Below are positions 34,374 to 42,399 of a stretch of DNA of 62,767 bases, in pieces. The stretch lies in NCBI GenBank assembly GCA_947175645.1, contig CAMWNP010000014.1, positions 1 through 62,767 on the forward strand. Reading direction: 5' to 3'. The notes beneath the pieces were generated by a model, which saw nothing but the letters and a program-made list of their open reading frames with translations, did not search any database and had not been told where the DNA came from. The position numbers were made by a program, and so were the translations under genes. The stretch comes from an uncultured Porphyromonadaceae bacterium. GTDB taxonomy: Bacteria; Bacteroidota; Bacteroidia; Bacteroidales; Muribaculaceae. The stretch's first letter is position 1. Every line of letters begins with the position of its first letter.

Positions 34374-35147
34374 ATGAAAATACTTATTCTCGGTGCAGGT
34401 AAAATGGGGTCATTTTTTTCTGACCTTCTATCCTTTGATCACGAGGTAGCCGTATTTGATGTTGACCGACACCGTCTGCGCTACTCCTTTAATGCGTTGC
34501 GGTTCACCTCATTGGAGGAGATTAAGGAGTTTGAACCCGAACTTGTCATCAATGCGGTGACAGTCAAATATACCATCCCTGCCTTTGGACAGGTTCTTCC
34601 ATATATTCCCGCCAACGCCATCATCAGCGACATAGCATCCGTGAAAACCGGATTACCGGAGTTTTATGAAAAGTGCGGACATCCGTTTGTGTCTACACAT
34701 CCCATGTTTGGTCCGACCTTTGCATCACTGAGTAACCTTGCTCAGGAAAATGCTATCATCATCACTGAGAGCAGCCATCTTGGAAAAACATTTTTCCGTG
34801 ACCTTTATAACTCCCTGCATCTTCATGTAGAAGAATATTCTTTTGAGGAACATGACCAAACCATAGCCTATTCTCTTTCCATTCCTTTTGCTTCAACTCT
34901 GGTATTTGGATCGATAATGAAACATCAGGATGCTCCGGGAACAACATTTAAACGTCACATGGCTATTGCACAGGGATTGATGAGTGAAGATGATTTCTTG
35001 TTGAGTGAAATCCTTTTTAACCCGAATACTCCAGGTCAACTCAAGCAAATTCAGCAAAAACTTGACGAACTCAGAGAAATTGTTGAGAAGCGTGATTCAG
35101 AGGCCATGAAGAATTTCCTGGAAAAAGTAAGACATAATATAAAATAA
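34374..35147 (+). CDS. tyrA: Prephenate dehydrogenase
   Basis: The protein has 257 residues, with an N-terminal Rossmann fold MKILILGAGKMGSFFSDLL. The prephenate-binding region is DIASVKTGLPEFYEKCGHPFVSTHPMFGPT. It oxidises prephenate to 4-hydroxyphenylpyruvate for Tyr. It has no mutase or ACT domain, so mutase activity comes from the fused DAHP synthase. It is the last gene of the attenuated operon and is followed by the hairpin at 35168-35206. Confidence 0.93.
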   Translation: MKILILGAGKMGSFFSDLLSFDHEVAVFDVDRHRLRYSFNALRFTSLEEIKEFEPELVINAVTVKYTIPAFGQVLPYIPANAIISDIASVKTGLPEFYEKCGHPFVSTHPMFGPTFASLSNLAQENAIIITESSHLGKTFFRDLYNSLHLHVEEYSFEEHDQTIAYSLSIPFASTLVFGSIMKHQDAPGTTFKRHMAIAQGLMSEDDFLLSEILFNPNTPGQLKQIQQKLDELREIVEKRDSEAMKNFLEKVRHNIK

Positions 35148-35167
35148 CCATTTGGGTATAACAATTT

Positions 35168-35206
35168 ATTGGGGCTGTCTAACAACAAAAGTAAGGCAGC
35201 CCCAAT
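35168..35206. terminator. Hairpin after the aromatic operon
   Basis: ATTGGGGCTGTCT (35168-35180) pairs with AGGCAGCCCCAAT (35194-35206) over 13 bp with one G-U. It lies 20 nt past tyrA. No T tract follows on either strand, so it may be a weak terminator or a 3'-end stabiliser. Confidence 0.6.
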
Positions 35207-35310
35207 GACACGTACCTATTGCGGAGCAAGGTCGAGAGTTGGCTGCCACGTGTTCTTTCTACGAAAGCGCCAGAGGCGATGAAACTAAAGCGTGGCGGTA
35301 GTATCGCAAC
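35207..35310. other. GC-rich unexplained block between convergent genes
   Basis: About 100 bp richer in G+C than the flanks, with GCCACG/CGTGGC arms (near 35242 and 35291) that could pair. One + frame is open from about 35224 to the stop at 35338 and reads like an internal protein fragment (ESWLPRVLSTKAPEAMKLKR). It has no proper start or homology I recognise. It may be a dispersed intergenic element or a gene remnant. Confidence 0.4.
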
Positions 35311-35643
35311 CTATCTGTATAACAGACTTTTCTGAAGATTAATGGTGTTTTTCTCACCGTTGACAGTTAGTGTAACTTTACAGTCTTTGAAAAAGGTGAG
35401 TCGTTTGAACTTCAGTTTGTAGGTTGCTACTCCGTTTACCACGTCGCATCTGATTTGTTTTGCAGGGTACTCGCTACCGTTATTTGATAAAACGGCATCG
35501 GTGATTTTGACTGTTTGCGGTGCTTTATCATCCACCAATACGACGTTAGTTCCTTTGATGTTATCCAGACTCTTGAACTTGATTTCAGCAGAAGCCCCTA
35601 AAACTGTAAGGCTGAATACTGCAATTAAAAAGAATTTTTTCAT
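35311..35643 (-). CDS. Small secreted protein of unknown function
   Basis: The protein has 110 residues, with a clean signal peptide 1-19 (MKKFFLIAVFSLTVLGASA). The mature part is short and beta-rich, with no cysteine pairs or catalytic motif apart from one Cys in IRCDVV and one in KDCKV. I do not recognise it. The ATG at 35643 is chosen over 35700 because the upstream extension runs through the promoter (35670-35700). Confidence 0.75.
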   Translation of the reverse strand: MKKFFLIAVFSLTVLGASAEIKFKSLDNIKGTNVVLVDDKAPQTVKITDAVLSNNGSEYPAKQIRCDVVNGVATYKLKFKRLTFFKDCKVTLTVNGEKNTINLQKSLLYR

Positions 35644-35669
35644 GTGATATTTTTTTGAATTTGACACCG

Positions 35670-35700
35670 CAAAATTAGCATCGGCATTTATTCTGCCCAA
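35670..35700 (-). promoter_or_regulatory. Promoter of the small secreted protein gene
   Basis: On the - strand, TTG (35698-35700), a 20-nt spacer and TAATTTTG (35670-35677) match the consensus. The start site near 35664 gives a leader of about 20 nt. Confidence 0.73.
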
Positions 35701-35803
35701 GAAATATCACAAAATAATAGTCCTCATTATGGCGTCTAATCATCTGATAATCAGAATGAAGAATAATTGGAAATTCCTCATTGTGAGAACCAGCCTGTTA
35801 AGA

Positions 35804-36859
35804 CTACATTTTAGACACGAAAAATTCTTTATCCTTTGCGTTAGATTCGAGGATGCGTTCTTTGAGTCGGCTTCGACGGTTGTAAAAATTCTTAATCTTT
35901 ATATCGGTAAAAATACAAACTGCCCGCGGCGAGAAACCGGCATAAAGATAAGTGAGGAATATCAAATCTTTTCCGGTAAGTTCGGGCAACTGCTCACGAA
36001 CCTTTGCGAGAATATTGTCCATGTATTTATTAACAATGGTTTCAAGTTCTGCAATCCTTTTGGTATCTCGTAAAGCCAATATCTGTTTTTCAACCTCATT
36101 ATATAGCGAAAGTTTCACCTTCTCGGAATCACTTTTTTCAAAATACTCATTACATAGCATATTCAGGGTATCAAGCCGACTGCTATATAGAGAATTAACC
36201 TGAGTCTCCAGTTCATAATTGCGATTGGCTCTCTCCGAAATAAGCATTGAAAGTTCTTCAATCTCTCTCTGCTTTCGTGTCAGTCTTCGCTTGACAACAA
36301 TTAAAATGATTGTACCAATGACAATAACAGACGCCAACGTAACAAATAAAAGTATCCATGTATTCCGCACACTCATTTTCGCATTCTCATAGTCGTTGCG
36401 TAGAAGATCCATCTCTACTCTAAGTTTTCCGGTAATAAATGTAGGACATTTTATAATTCCTTTATCAGTGTTTAGAATTAAAACATCACCATCATCAAAT
36501 GTATCAGAAAATGGAAAATCAAGAGAGATGTGCCATTCGGTGTTTTTCCCGGACACCTCATTAGTCTGCGCAATCAGTGAGAAAGGTTCGGATGGGACAA
36601 GTGTTGTGTCACAATTCACCCATCTTGCATCATAAATAGTAAAAGGTACATTGGCACTTTTCAATTTAAAAGAGATTGTGACCTTATCATCCCCATTTGA
36701 AAAACGCTCTAATTCCATATTAAGTTTCTCTGAAGTTAGGTCTATACTATCTGAAACAACATAGGTGACAATATTGGTTGCATTACTTGTAGAGAAATTA
36801 AATAAAGTGACTATAACAATGAACAACCAAAGTTTAGAAAAGTCTTTCATAACATACAT
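35804..36859 (-). CDS. Membrane-anchored regulator-like protein with coiled coil and C-terminal HTH-like region
   Basis: The protein has about 351 residues. A signal or anchor segment covers about 7-26 and a beta-rich extracytoplasmic domain about 30-165. One membrane helix follows (WILLFVTLASVIVIGTIILIVV, about 175-196), then a charged coiled coil. The C-terminal region LTGKDLIFLTYLYAGFSPRAVCIFTDIKIKNFYNRRSRLKERI resembles LuxR-like helix-turn-helix ends of Bacteroidota one-component regulators. This suggests sensing outside and acting inside, which is inference. Starts at 36850 or the TTG at 36874 are also possible. It follows the XRE gene at once. Confidence 0.7.
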   Translation of the reverse strand: MYVMKDFSKLWLFIVIVTLFNFSTSNATNIVTYVVSDSIDLTSEKLNMELERFSNGDDKVTISFKLKSANVPFTIYDARWVNCDTTLVPSEPFSLIAQTNEVSGKNTEWHISLDFPFSDTFDDGDVLILNTDKGIIKCPTFITGKLRVEMDLLRNDYENAKMSVRNTWILLFVTLASVIVIGTIILIVVKRRLTRKQREIEELSMLISERANRNYELETQVNSLYSSRLDTLNMLCNEYFEKSDSEKVKLSLYNEVEKQILALRDTKRIAELETIVNKYMDNILAKVREQLPELTGKDLIFLTYLYAGFSPRAVCIFTDIKIKNFYNRRSRLKERILESNAKDKEFFVSKM

Positions 36860-36866
36860 TTCAGTG

Positions 36867-37133
36867 TTAGCCAACTATAATAATAGGCTGACCAAAAAAT
36901 GAGGATAGCGCTCCAAGCGTAGCAATAGTAAAGTTATGTTGGCCGCTAAGCCACTTTGTTACTTCACAAGGGCGTTTACCGAGAGCATCTGCAAACTGCT
37001 TTTTAGACAGACCGCGTTCCTGCATAAGCACATAGATACGGTCAGAAATCTGAAAAGAAAGTTCGGTTTCCTTCTGCAGACTGTCAGGAATAGTTCCTAC
37101 CAGTTCAGTGAAAGATTTTGCAGTCCGTTTCAT
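36867..37133 (-). CDS. XRE-family helix-turn-helix protein (HigA-like, no toxin partner seen)
   Basis: The protein has 88 residues. A helix-turn-helix of the XRE/Cro type covers about 30-75, with RIYVLMQERGLSKKQFADALGKRPCEVTKWLSGQHNFTIATL. Its length and the ISDRI..LMQERGLSKKQFADALGK pattern are typical of HigA-like antitoxins. No HigB/RelE toxin is on either side. It reads directly into the membrane regulator gene, so the two may act together. Confidence 0.85.
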   Translation of the reverse strand: MKRTAKSFTELVGTIPDSLQKETELSFQISDRIYVLMQERGLSKKQFADALGKRPCEVTKWLSGQHNFTIATLGALSSFFGQPIIIVG

Positions 37134-37192
37134 AACTCATCATCCTACTCATAGCCTCTTATTTGAAAATTCGGATTCTTAACTGAAACGGA

Positions 37193-38470
37193 TTATTCCG
37201 TATAAAATAGAATCAATTCTGTTATCGCTTTACGGCATGCAGGACAGAAACCTTCGGCAGTGTTATTTCTCATACGGCATACATCAGCAGGACGGTAAAT
37301 CCCTTTTGATGAATACCCTCCACCTTCGTACAGCCCAACCGGATAAGTTGTTGACAAGTCGGTCGGGGTAGGCACCGGGAGTTTGTCGGGAAGGAGCGAC
37401 TTCCATTTGCCCGTGAAGTCTACTAATGTGGTGATATTCTGTTCCCATGGTTCAATATCAAGCGGATAAGAGTCAGTCATCACATCATTGTCATAAAAAT
37501 ATTCGTCGGCCAGTCCACCGAAACTGTGACCGAACTCGTGAACTACCACCGGACGGAACATTTTGTGGCGTGCGGTAGTGAGAGTATAACTATTGTATAT
37601 TCCACCACCACCATATTCATCAGTATTTGCAAGTATAATGATATGTTCGTATGGAATACCGGTCAGAAGGTCATGGACGCCATGTACCTTATTGGTGGTC
37701 AGATATCTGTCAGAATAAAAAGTACTGAAATTTGAACCACAGGCAGTATTTTTCCAGTCGGAAAAACGGGGTACGCTTACGCCGGAGTCATTGGATGGCG
37801 ATGCCACGGCAATAAAGTTAAACCGATCAGAATAGGTCTTAAACGGTTCATGGGCAAGAATTGATTCTACAGCAACAGAAGCATGGCGGAAAAAACTATC
37901 CATCTCAGCCACTGTATAACCTTCAGCAAGAATTGCCACATCGATAGCATTCGATTGATCCTTTGCTGTATGGATATATTTATGTGGCTGAGGAGTAGTT
38001 CCGGTTTTATCAATAATCAACACATCATCCGGCCGATATAAATGAGACATCTCTGCAATGGTCTGGTGTCTGGAATCCAGAAGTTTTATGTGAATTTTTG
38101 CACTTCTTCTGGGCAGTGGTATCAGGTAACTGTTTTCAAAAGATGATGGAGTTGTTTCCGCTTCCGGAGTAGAGAGCCATTCAGAAAACAGTGACGAAAA
38201 CGAACTCCGGTAGATTGTGTCGCCGAGTTCGGCATCTGTAACAGTAATAATTCCGGTTCCTTGTAACGGCAATTCCTTTAAGTTATTTTTCCTACCTGCC
38301 CAACCTTTCAATTTATTTTGTTTTGAAAGCATTATGTGGCTTCCGGAGGAATCTGCTCCGAAAATGTAGTCAACTCTTAAAGTTGAATCACAGAAGTTGT
38401 CAGAGAACACCGAGGCATAAGACAGACTGAAAACGCTGGTGAATAAAATGGCAATTATAAGTCTATTCAT
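37193..38470 (-). CDS. Secreted M64-family zinc peptidase (IgA peptidase M64)
   Basis: The protein has 425 residues. A signal peptide covers about 1-19. An N-terminal beta domain (M64_N-like) is followed by the catalytic domain. The zinc site VVHEFGHSFGGLADEY has H311, E312, H315 and an acidic third ligand around D322/E323, as in M64. The C-terminal CRMRNNTAEGFCPACRKAI provides conserved cysteines. The type member from Clostridium ramosum cleaves IgA, but most Bacteroidales homologues have unknown targets. Confidence 0.9.
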   Translation of the reverse strand: MNRLIIAILFTSVFSLSYASVFSDNFCDSTLRVDYIFGADSSGSHIMLSKQNKLKGWAGRKNNLKELPLQGTGIITVTDAELGDTIYRSSFSSLFSEWLSTPEAETTPSSFENSYLIPLPRRSAKIHIKLLDSRHQTIAEMSHLYRPDDVLIIDKTGTTPQPHKYIHTAKDQSNAIDVAILAEGYTVAEMDSFFRHASVAVESILAHEPFKTYSDRFNFIAVASPSNDSGVSVPRFSDWKNTACGSNFSTFYSDRYLTTNKVHGVHDLLTGIPYEHIIILANTDEYGGGGIYNSYTLTTARHKMFRPVVVHEFGHSFGGLADEYFYDNDVMTDSYPLDIEPWEQNITTLVDFTGKWKSLLPDKLPVPTPTDLSTTYPVGLYEGGGYSSKGIYRPADVCRMRNNTAEGFCPACRKAITELILFYTE

Positions 38471-38542
38471 CTTTTTTACATGTTAAAATCAGTTACAAAA
38501 ATACTAAACAGAAAGGTAAATAACAAAAATTGTGGAAAATTA

Positions 38543-38573
38543 TTGTGGTATTGAAAAAAAGTCATTACCTTTG
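38543..38573 (+). promoter_or_regulatory. Promoter of tRNA-Pro
   Basis: TTG (38543-38545), a 20-nt spacer and TACCTTTG (38566-38573) match the consensus, 30 nt upstream of the tRNA 5' end. Confidence 0.75.
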
Positions 38574-38603
38574 CACTCGCAAACGGAAGTTTATGGCTTC
38601 TTT

Positions 38604-38678
38604 CGGGGCGTAGCGCAGTCCGGTTAGCGCACCTGCTTTGGGAGCAGGGGGTCGAAGGTTCGAATCCTTTCACCCCGA
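38604..38678 (+). tRNA. tRNA-Pro (anticodon UGG)
   Basis: The 75-nt cloverleaf runs from acceptor CGGGGCG to CACCCCG plus the discriminator A. The anticodon arm CCTGC-TTTGGGA-GCAGG gives anticodon TGG (38639-38641). The T-loop is TTCGAAT. The acceptor has a C6-A67 mismatch where a pair is expected. CCA is not encoded. Confidence 0.95.
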
Positions 38679-38790
38679 CAAATGGATAAAAAGTTGATGG
38701 TCAATGGTTTACATAATGCTGTTACCCTCAACTTTTCTTTTTATGTCTACATTGTATCGGATATTATTAACTGTTTGCCATTATTTTTTT

Positions 38791-39771
38791 ATGAAAAGAA
38801 TATCGTTTGGTATAATTATACTGCTTGTCCTGGTATGTGATGCCTGTAAAAAACATCCGAAGGATAATCTTACCGATATGGATAGATTACACCCAATAAT
38901 ACGGGTAGACAGTTATCTAATTAATAATCAGGAATCCTCATTGCCGGATTCTATGAGTGAAGTTTCAGATTTTATAGACTATCTTGTTCATCGAACGGTA
39001 ACAGGAGATTCACTTTCAATCGAAAAATATAGGACTTCGGCATCTTTCTCGATTTTCGCTTCTGATGTCAGTGACCGATTCACAAAGCAGGACTCATTAG
39101 AGAAAGTCCTTGGTAAGATAGACTCCGGACTCCGTAAACTTTCAGGAGATACTCTTGGCTTAGGTAAAGTGTATGGTTTAATTATTCCGTATAGTGTTCC
39201 GGTTGTGACAACAGACAGTGCTGTAATCGTTGGTCTTAACCATTATCTGGGTACTGATTATCCCGGATATAGCGGATTCGATAACTATATTCTAAGAGCA
39301 AAACGTCCGGAGCATCTTCCCTATGATGTAGCAGAGGGTAGGATAGTGGCATCATACCCAATGATTTCTAATGAAAACGCCACATTAGTGAATGCCATGT
39401 TATATTGGGGAGCGGTTGCGAATCTGGTTGAGGAGATCATGCCTGATGCAGATCCTAAAGAAATTTTTAATCTTGACAAAGAAGAATTAGAATGGCTTGA
39501 AAGTAATAAGGAAAATGTATGGAATGCAATGATTGAGAAGCAGTTGCTATATTCATCGAATCCTGATTTCGCTGACAGGTTGCTCTTTCCGTCTCCAAAA
39601 AGTTTTATAATCAATCAGGATGCACCGGGTATGACAGGAAGATTTATGGGCTATCTGATTGTCAAATCATATTTGAAAAATAACCCCGGAACGTCGGCTT
39701 TTGATATGTTGAATCCATCAATCTATAATTCTGATCAGACTTTGATTAAGTCTGGATTTACCGGAAAATAA
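38791..39771 (+). CDS. GldB-like lipoprotein
   Basis: The protein has 326 residues. A lipoprotein-type signal peptide ends near C20 (VCDACKK). The body resembles gliding-motility GldB-related proteins, with VVTTDSAVIVGLNHYLGTDYPGY, LPYDVAEGRIVASYPMIS and a C-terminal QDAPGMTGRFMGYLIVKSYLKNNP. In Flavobacterium GldB is needed for gliding; in Bacteroidales the role of homologues is unclear. The ATG at 38791 is chosen over the longer reading from 38704, which lacks a signal peptide at its start and overlaps the tRNA trailer. Confidence 0.75.
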   Translation: MKRISFGIIILLVLVCDACKKHPKDNLTDMDRLHPIIRVDSYLINNQESSLPDSMSEVSDFIDYLVHRTVTGDSLSIEKYRTSASFSIFASDVSDRFTKQDSLEKVLGKIDSGLRKLSGDTLGLGKVYGLIIPYSVPVVTTDSAVIVGLNHYLGTDYPGYSGFDNYILRAKRPEHLPYDVAEGRIVASYPMISNENATLVNAMLYWGAVANLVEEIMPDADPKEIFNLDKEELEWLESNKENVWNAMIEKQLLYSSNPDFADRLLFPSPKSFIINQDAPGMTGRFMGYLIVKSYLKNNPGTSAFDMLNPSIYNSDQTLIKSGFTGK

Positions 39772-39843
39772 GTACGTTGAAGATTCTGGACTTTTTTTAA
39801 ACGTAGCGTTCTGAATTCGGTATTTCCCGTTCCGGCAAATCAA

Positions 39844-39889
39844 GAGGCTGTGTAAAATTATCAATGTTTTGATTCTTTGACACAGCCTC
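39844..39889. terminator. Bidirectional hairpin terminator between the gldB-like gene and pyrD
   Basis: GAGGCTGTGT (39844-39853) pairs with ACACAGCCTC (39880-39889), with an inner ATCAA/TTGAT stem. It sits between convergent genes and belongs to the same hairpin family as 2709, 8486 and 29547. Confidence 0.72.
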
Positions 39890-39910
39890 GAGAATGATAT
39901 CTTTCAGTGA

Positions 39911-40822
39911 TTAAACTTTAAGCGCACCTATCAATTCATTGATGCTGCAAACGCCATGTCGTTTGCAGTAGTCTGCAAGATAGTCAATTATTTCCATGGT
40001 TACCCTTGGATTGAAAAAGTTTGCTGTGCCTACCTGAATGGCCGATGCTCCTGCAAGAATGAATTCCATAGCATCAGCACCGCAAGAAATGCCGCCAAGA
40101 CCGATGACGGGTATTTTTACGGCATGTGAAACTTGCCATACCATCCTCACTGCTACGGGTTTTACTGCAGGCCCGGATAGACCGCCGGTAACTGTTGAAA
40201 GTATTGGACGTTGACGTTCCACATCGACAGCCATACCGAGTAGAGTGTTGATGAGAGATACGGAGTCGGCTCCTTCAGATTCAACCGCACGGGCTATTTC
40301 TGTAATATCGGTTACGTTAGGAGAAAGTTTCACAATCAATGTCTTTGGATAAACCTGACGTATTGCTTTTGTTACCTCTGATGCTCCTGAAGTAGTTGTG
40401 CCAAAAGCCATTCCTCCTTGTTTAACGTTGGGACATGAAATATTAACTTCTATCGCATTAATCTTATCAAGAGTCGCTATTTTTTCCGCTACCGCAACGT
40501 AGTCCGCTACAGACGCACCCGAAACATTGACAATAATTTGAGAGTCAATATCTTTAATCTCAGGATAAATATGATTTATAAAGTAGTCGACACCTTTATT
40601 CTGGAGACCTACAGCATTGAGCATACCCATAGGGGTTTCTGCCATGCGTGGATAATCGTTACCTTCCCTATGATGCAAGGTGGTGCCTTTAACAACAAAT
40701 CCGCCCAGACGGTTCAGATCAATGAAATCTGCAAATTCCGAGCCGTAACCGAATGTGCCGGATGCAGTCATCACGGGGTTCTTTAATTCAAGTTCCCCAA
40801 TTTTCACGTTCAAATCTACCAT
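39911..40822 (-). CDS. pyrD: Dihydroorotate dehydrogenase B, catalytic subunit
   Basis: The protein has 303 residues. This FMN enzyme oxidises dihydroorotate to orotate in pyrimidine synthesis. The class 1B catalytic cysteine lies in [12 protein letters not shown] (about residue 131). The phosphate-binding [32 protein letters not shown] is near the C-terminus. It partners with PyrK and overlaps pyrK by 7 nt. It is the last gene of a seven-gene operon ended by the hairpin at 39844-39889. Confidence 0.96.
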   Translation of the reverse strand: MVDLNVKIGELELKNPVMTASGTFGYGSEFADFIDLNRLGGFVVKGTTLHHREGNDYPRMAETPMGMLNAVGLQNKGVDYFINHIYPEIKDIDSQIIVNVSGASVADYVAVAEKIATLDKINAIEVNISCPNVKQGGMAFGTTTSGASEVTKAIRQVYPKTLIVKLSPNVTDITEIARAVESEGADSVSLINTLLGMAVDVERQRPILSTVTGGLSGPAVKPVAVRMVWQVSHAVKIPVIGLGGISCGADAMEFILAGASAIQVGTANFFNPRVTMEIIDYLADYCKRHGVCSINELIGALKV

Positions 40823-41586
40823 GTTAAATCTTTTATATCAAATACCGGACCCTCGGAACAAACACAAACATTACCCCTGACGGTTTTCTCAACACAGCAC
40901 AGACATGCGCCGAGTCCGCATGCCATCATATTTTCAAGAGACACCTCACATGGAACTTGTTTTTCTTTGCATAGAGCAGCCACTGCTTTCATCATTGGTG
41001 AAGGACCACAGCAGTACACATGATCCCATGGCTGATTCCATATTCCTGAATTGACAACAAAACCTTTATCACCTTCAGAACCGTCATCAGTGGTAATCGC
41101 TACAGGGGCAACTTTTTTCATTGCATCAACCAACAGTAATTCAGCAGATGATTTCGCACCTGTAAGAAACGTGACAGTCGCACCATTTTCTTTAAGTTTT
41201 TTACCCAGATATAGCATTGGTGCGGTACCAACCCCTCCACCTACAAGAAGTGTCCTCACTCCCGGTTTGAATGATATGCCATTTGTAGAAAATCCATTTC
41301 CGAGAGGAAGCATGATATTAACTTTTGACCCTACGGGGAGATGAAGCAGTCGGGATGTCCCTTTACCGGCATTCCTTACAAGCAGAAACAGAATATTATT
41401 TTCATAATCAACATCGCAGACCGATATTGGTCGCCGTAGCATCACTGCGTCTATGCTTAATTCCACAAATTGTCCGGGAACAATTTCCGGCAAAGTGTCA
41501 TTTATAGGTTTAAGTGCAATCAGACCACATGAAGGAGTCTGCATCACGGTTGATGTGATGATAAAATCAATGAGTTGTTTTTTCAT
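40816..41586 (-). CDS. pyrK: Dihydroorotate dehydrogenase B, electron-transfer subunit
   Basis: The protein has 256 residues. A ferredoxin-reductase-like FAD/NAD fold has [17 protein letters not shown]-terminal [2Fe-2S] site shows [12 protein letters not shown]...VCSEGPVF. It passes electrons from PyrD's FMN to NAD+. The ATG at 41586 is chosen over a TTG at 41592. The first 20 nt overlap the lipoprotein gene. Confidence 0.95.
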   Translation of the reverse strand: MKKQLIDFIITSTVMQTPSCGLIALKPINDTLPEIVPGQFVELSIDAVMLRRPISVCDVDYENNILFLLVRNAGKGTSRLLHLPVGSKVNIMLPLGNGFSTNGISFKPGVRTLLVGGGVGTAPMLYLGKKLKENGATVTFLTGAKSSAELLLVDAMKKVAPVAITTDDGSEGDKGFVVNSGIWNQPWDHVYCCGPSPMMKAVAALCKEKQVPCEVSLENMMACGLGACLCCVEKTVRGNVCVCSEGPVFDIKDLTW

Positions 41587-41902
41587 AACCAATTACATTT
41601 GTCAATGAATCAGATTCTGATGATAGGACAGTTATGAAACTGTCAATGTAGGCATCGGCTGCTTTTGAGTGTCCGTCCTTTCTTAATTCATATTCATTAC
41701 TCATTATAGTGAGCAATCTGTTTTGCATATCAATTTCTGAGAGGGGCATATCCTCAATCAGTTCATGGGCTGCCTGAGCGCCCTCCTTTTCTGCACGGGA
41801 GATTATAGCGGATTCCTCAGAATCACAAGCATAAAGAAAAGATATAAATATTATTGAGAGAACGGGCAGAAATTTTGAACAGAAGTGAAAATGTCGTTTC
41901 AT
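41567..41902 (-). CDS. Small lipoprotein of unknown function
   Basis: The protein has 111 residues. A lipoprotein signal peptide ends at C26 (SFLYACDSEES). The rest is helical and charged, with no known domain. It overlaps the exonuclease gene by 4 nt (ATGA) and pyrK by 20 nt, so it is firmly part of the operon. I do not recognise it. Confidence 0.75.
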   Translation of the reverse strand: MKRHFHFCSKFLPVLSIIFISFLYACDSEESAIISRAEKEGAQAAHELIEDMPLSEIDMQNRLLTIMSNEYELRKDGHSKAADAYIDSFITVLSSESDSLTNVIGYEKTTH

Positions 41903-42399
41903 AAGATAGTAATGGCAATTTTTGCACATGCTTCAGCATCGGCAAGTGCATTGTGATGATTATTGAATGGGATAGCAAGCGCCTCACATACATAGGGTAG
42001 GGAATAGGATCTGCAGAATGATCTTGGAATCTTTCTACGAGAGGCCTGGAGTGTACAAAGAAAAGTGTAGTCAGGATAATCCATCTGATAAACTCTGTGT
42101 GCGCAACGGATACATTTTTCATCAAACGCCTTGTTATGCGCAACCAATGGGAGTTTCCCAATGAATTCGGATACACGCTTCCAAACCTTGTCGAACGTTT
42201 CAGCATTTTCAGTATCAGTAATTCCTATACCGTGAATATGGTTGGTAAAACGTGAGATATAATACTCAGGTTCAGGTTTCACGAGTTCGTAAAATGAGTC
42301 AACAATTACTCCGTCAATCACCTTTACAGCACCTATAGAACAGATGCTCTCAGGGTTGTAGTTTGCAGTTTCAACGTCGATCGCTACGAAGTTATCCAT
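41899..42399 (-). CDS. DnaQ-like 3'-5' exonuclease domain protein
   Basis: The protein has 166 residues, a stand-alone DEDDh exonuclease. Exo I D8/E10 lie in AIDVETAN, Exo II D93 in HNKAFD, and Exo III H149/D154 in HHNALADAEA. It resembles the epsilon subunit of DNA polymerase III or RNase T-type enzymes, but may act on other nucleic acids. The start overlaps the ispH stop by 8 nt. Confidence 0.9.
   Translation of the reverse strand: MDNFVAIDVETANYNPESICSIGAVKVIDGVIVDSFYELVKPEPEYYISRFTNHIHGIGITDTENAETFDKVWKRVSEFIGKLPLVAHNKAFDEKCIRCAHRVYQMDYPDYTFLCTLQASRRKIPRSFCRSYSLPYVCEALAIPFNNHHNALADAEACAKIAITIL

Noticed and set aside
35205-35282. Short + strand ORF of 25 codons (MTRTYCGARSR...) in the GC-rich block
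   Set aside because: It has no ribosome site or promoter, starts inside the hairpin arm and has no recognisable homology; kept only as part of the unexplained block.
36867-37192. Toxin-antitoxin module
   Set aside because: The XRE protein looks HigA-like, but no toxin-sized ORF of a known family lies on either side; the preceding gene is an M64 peptidase.
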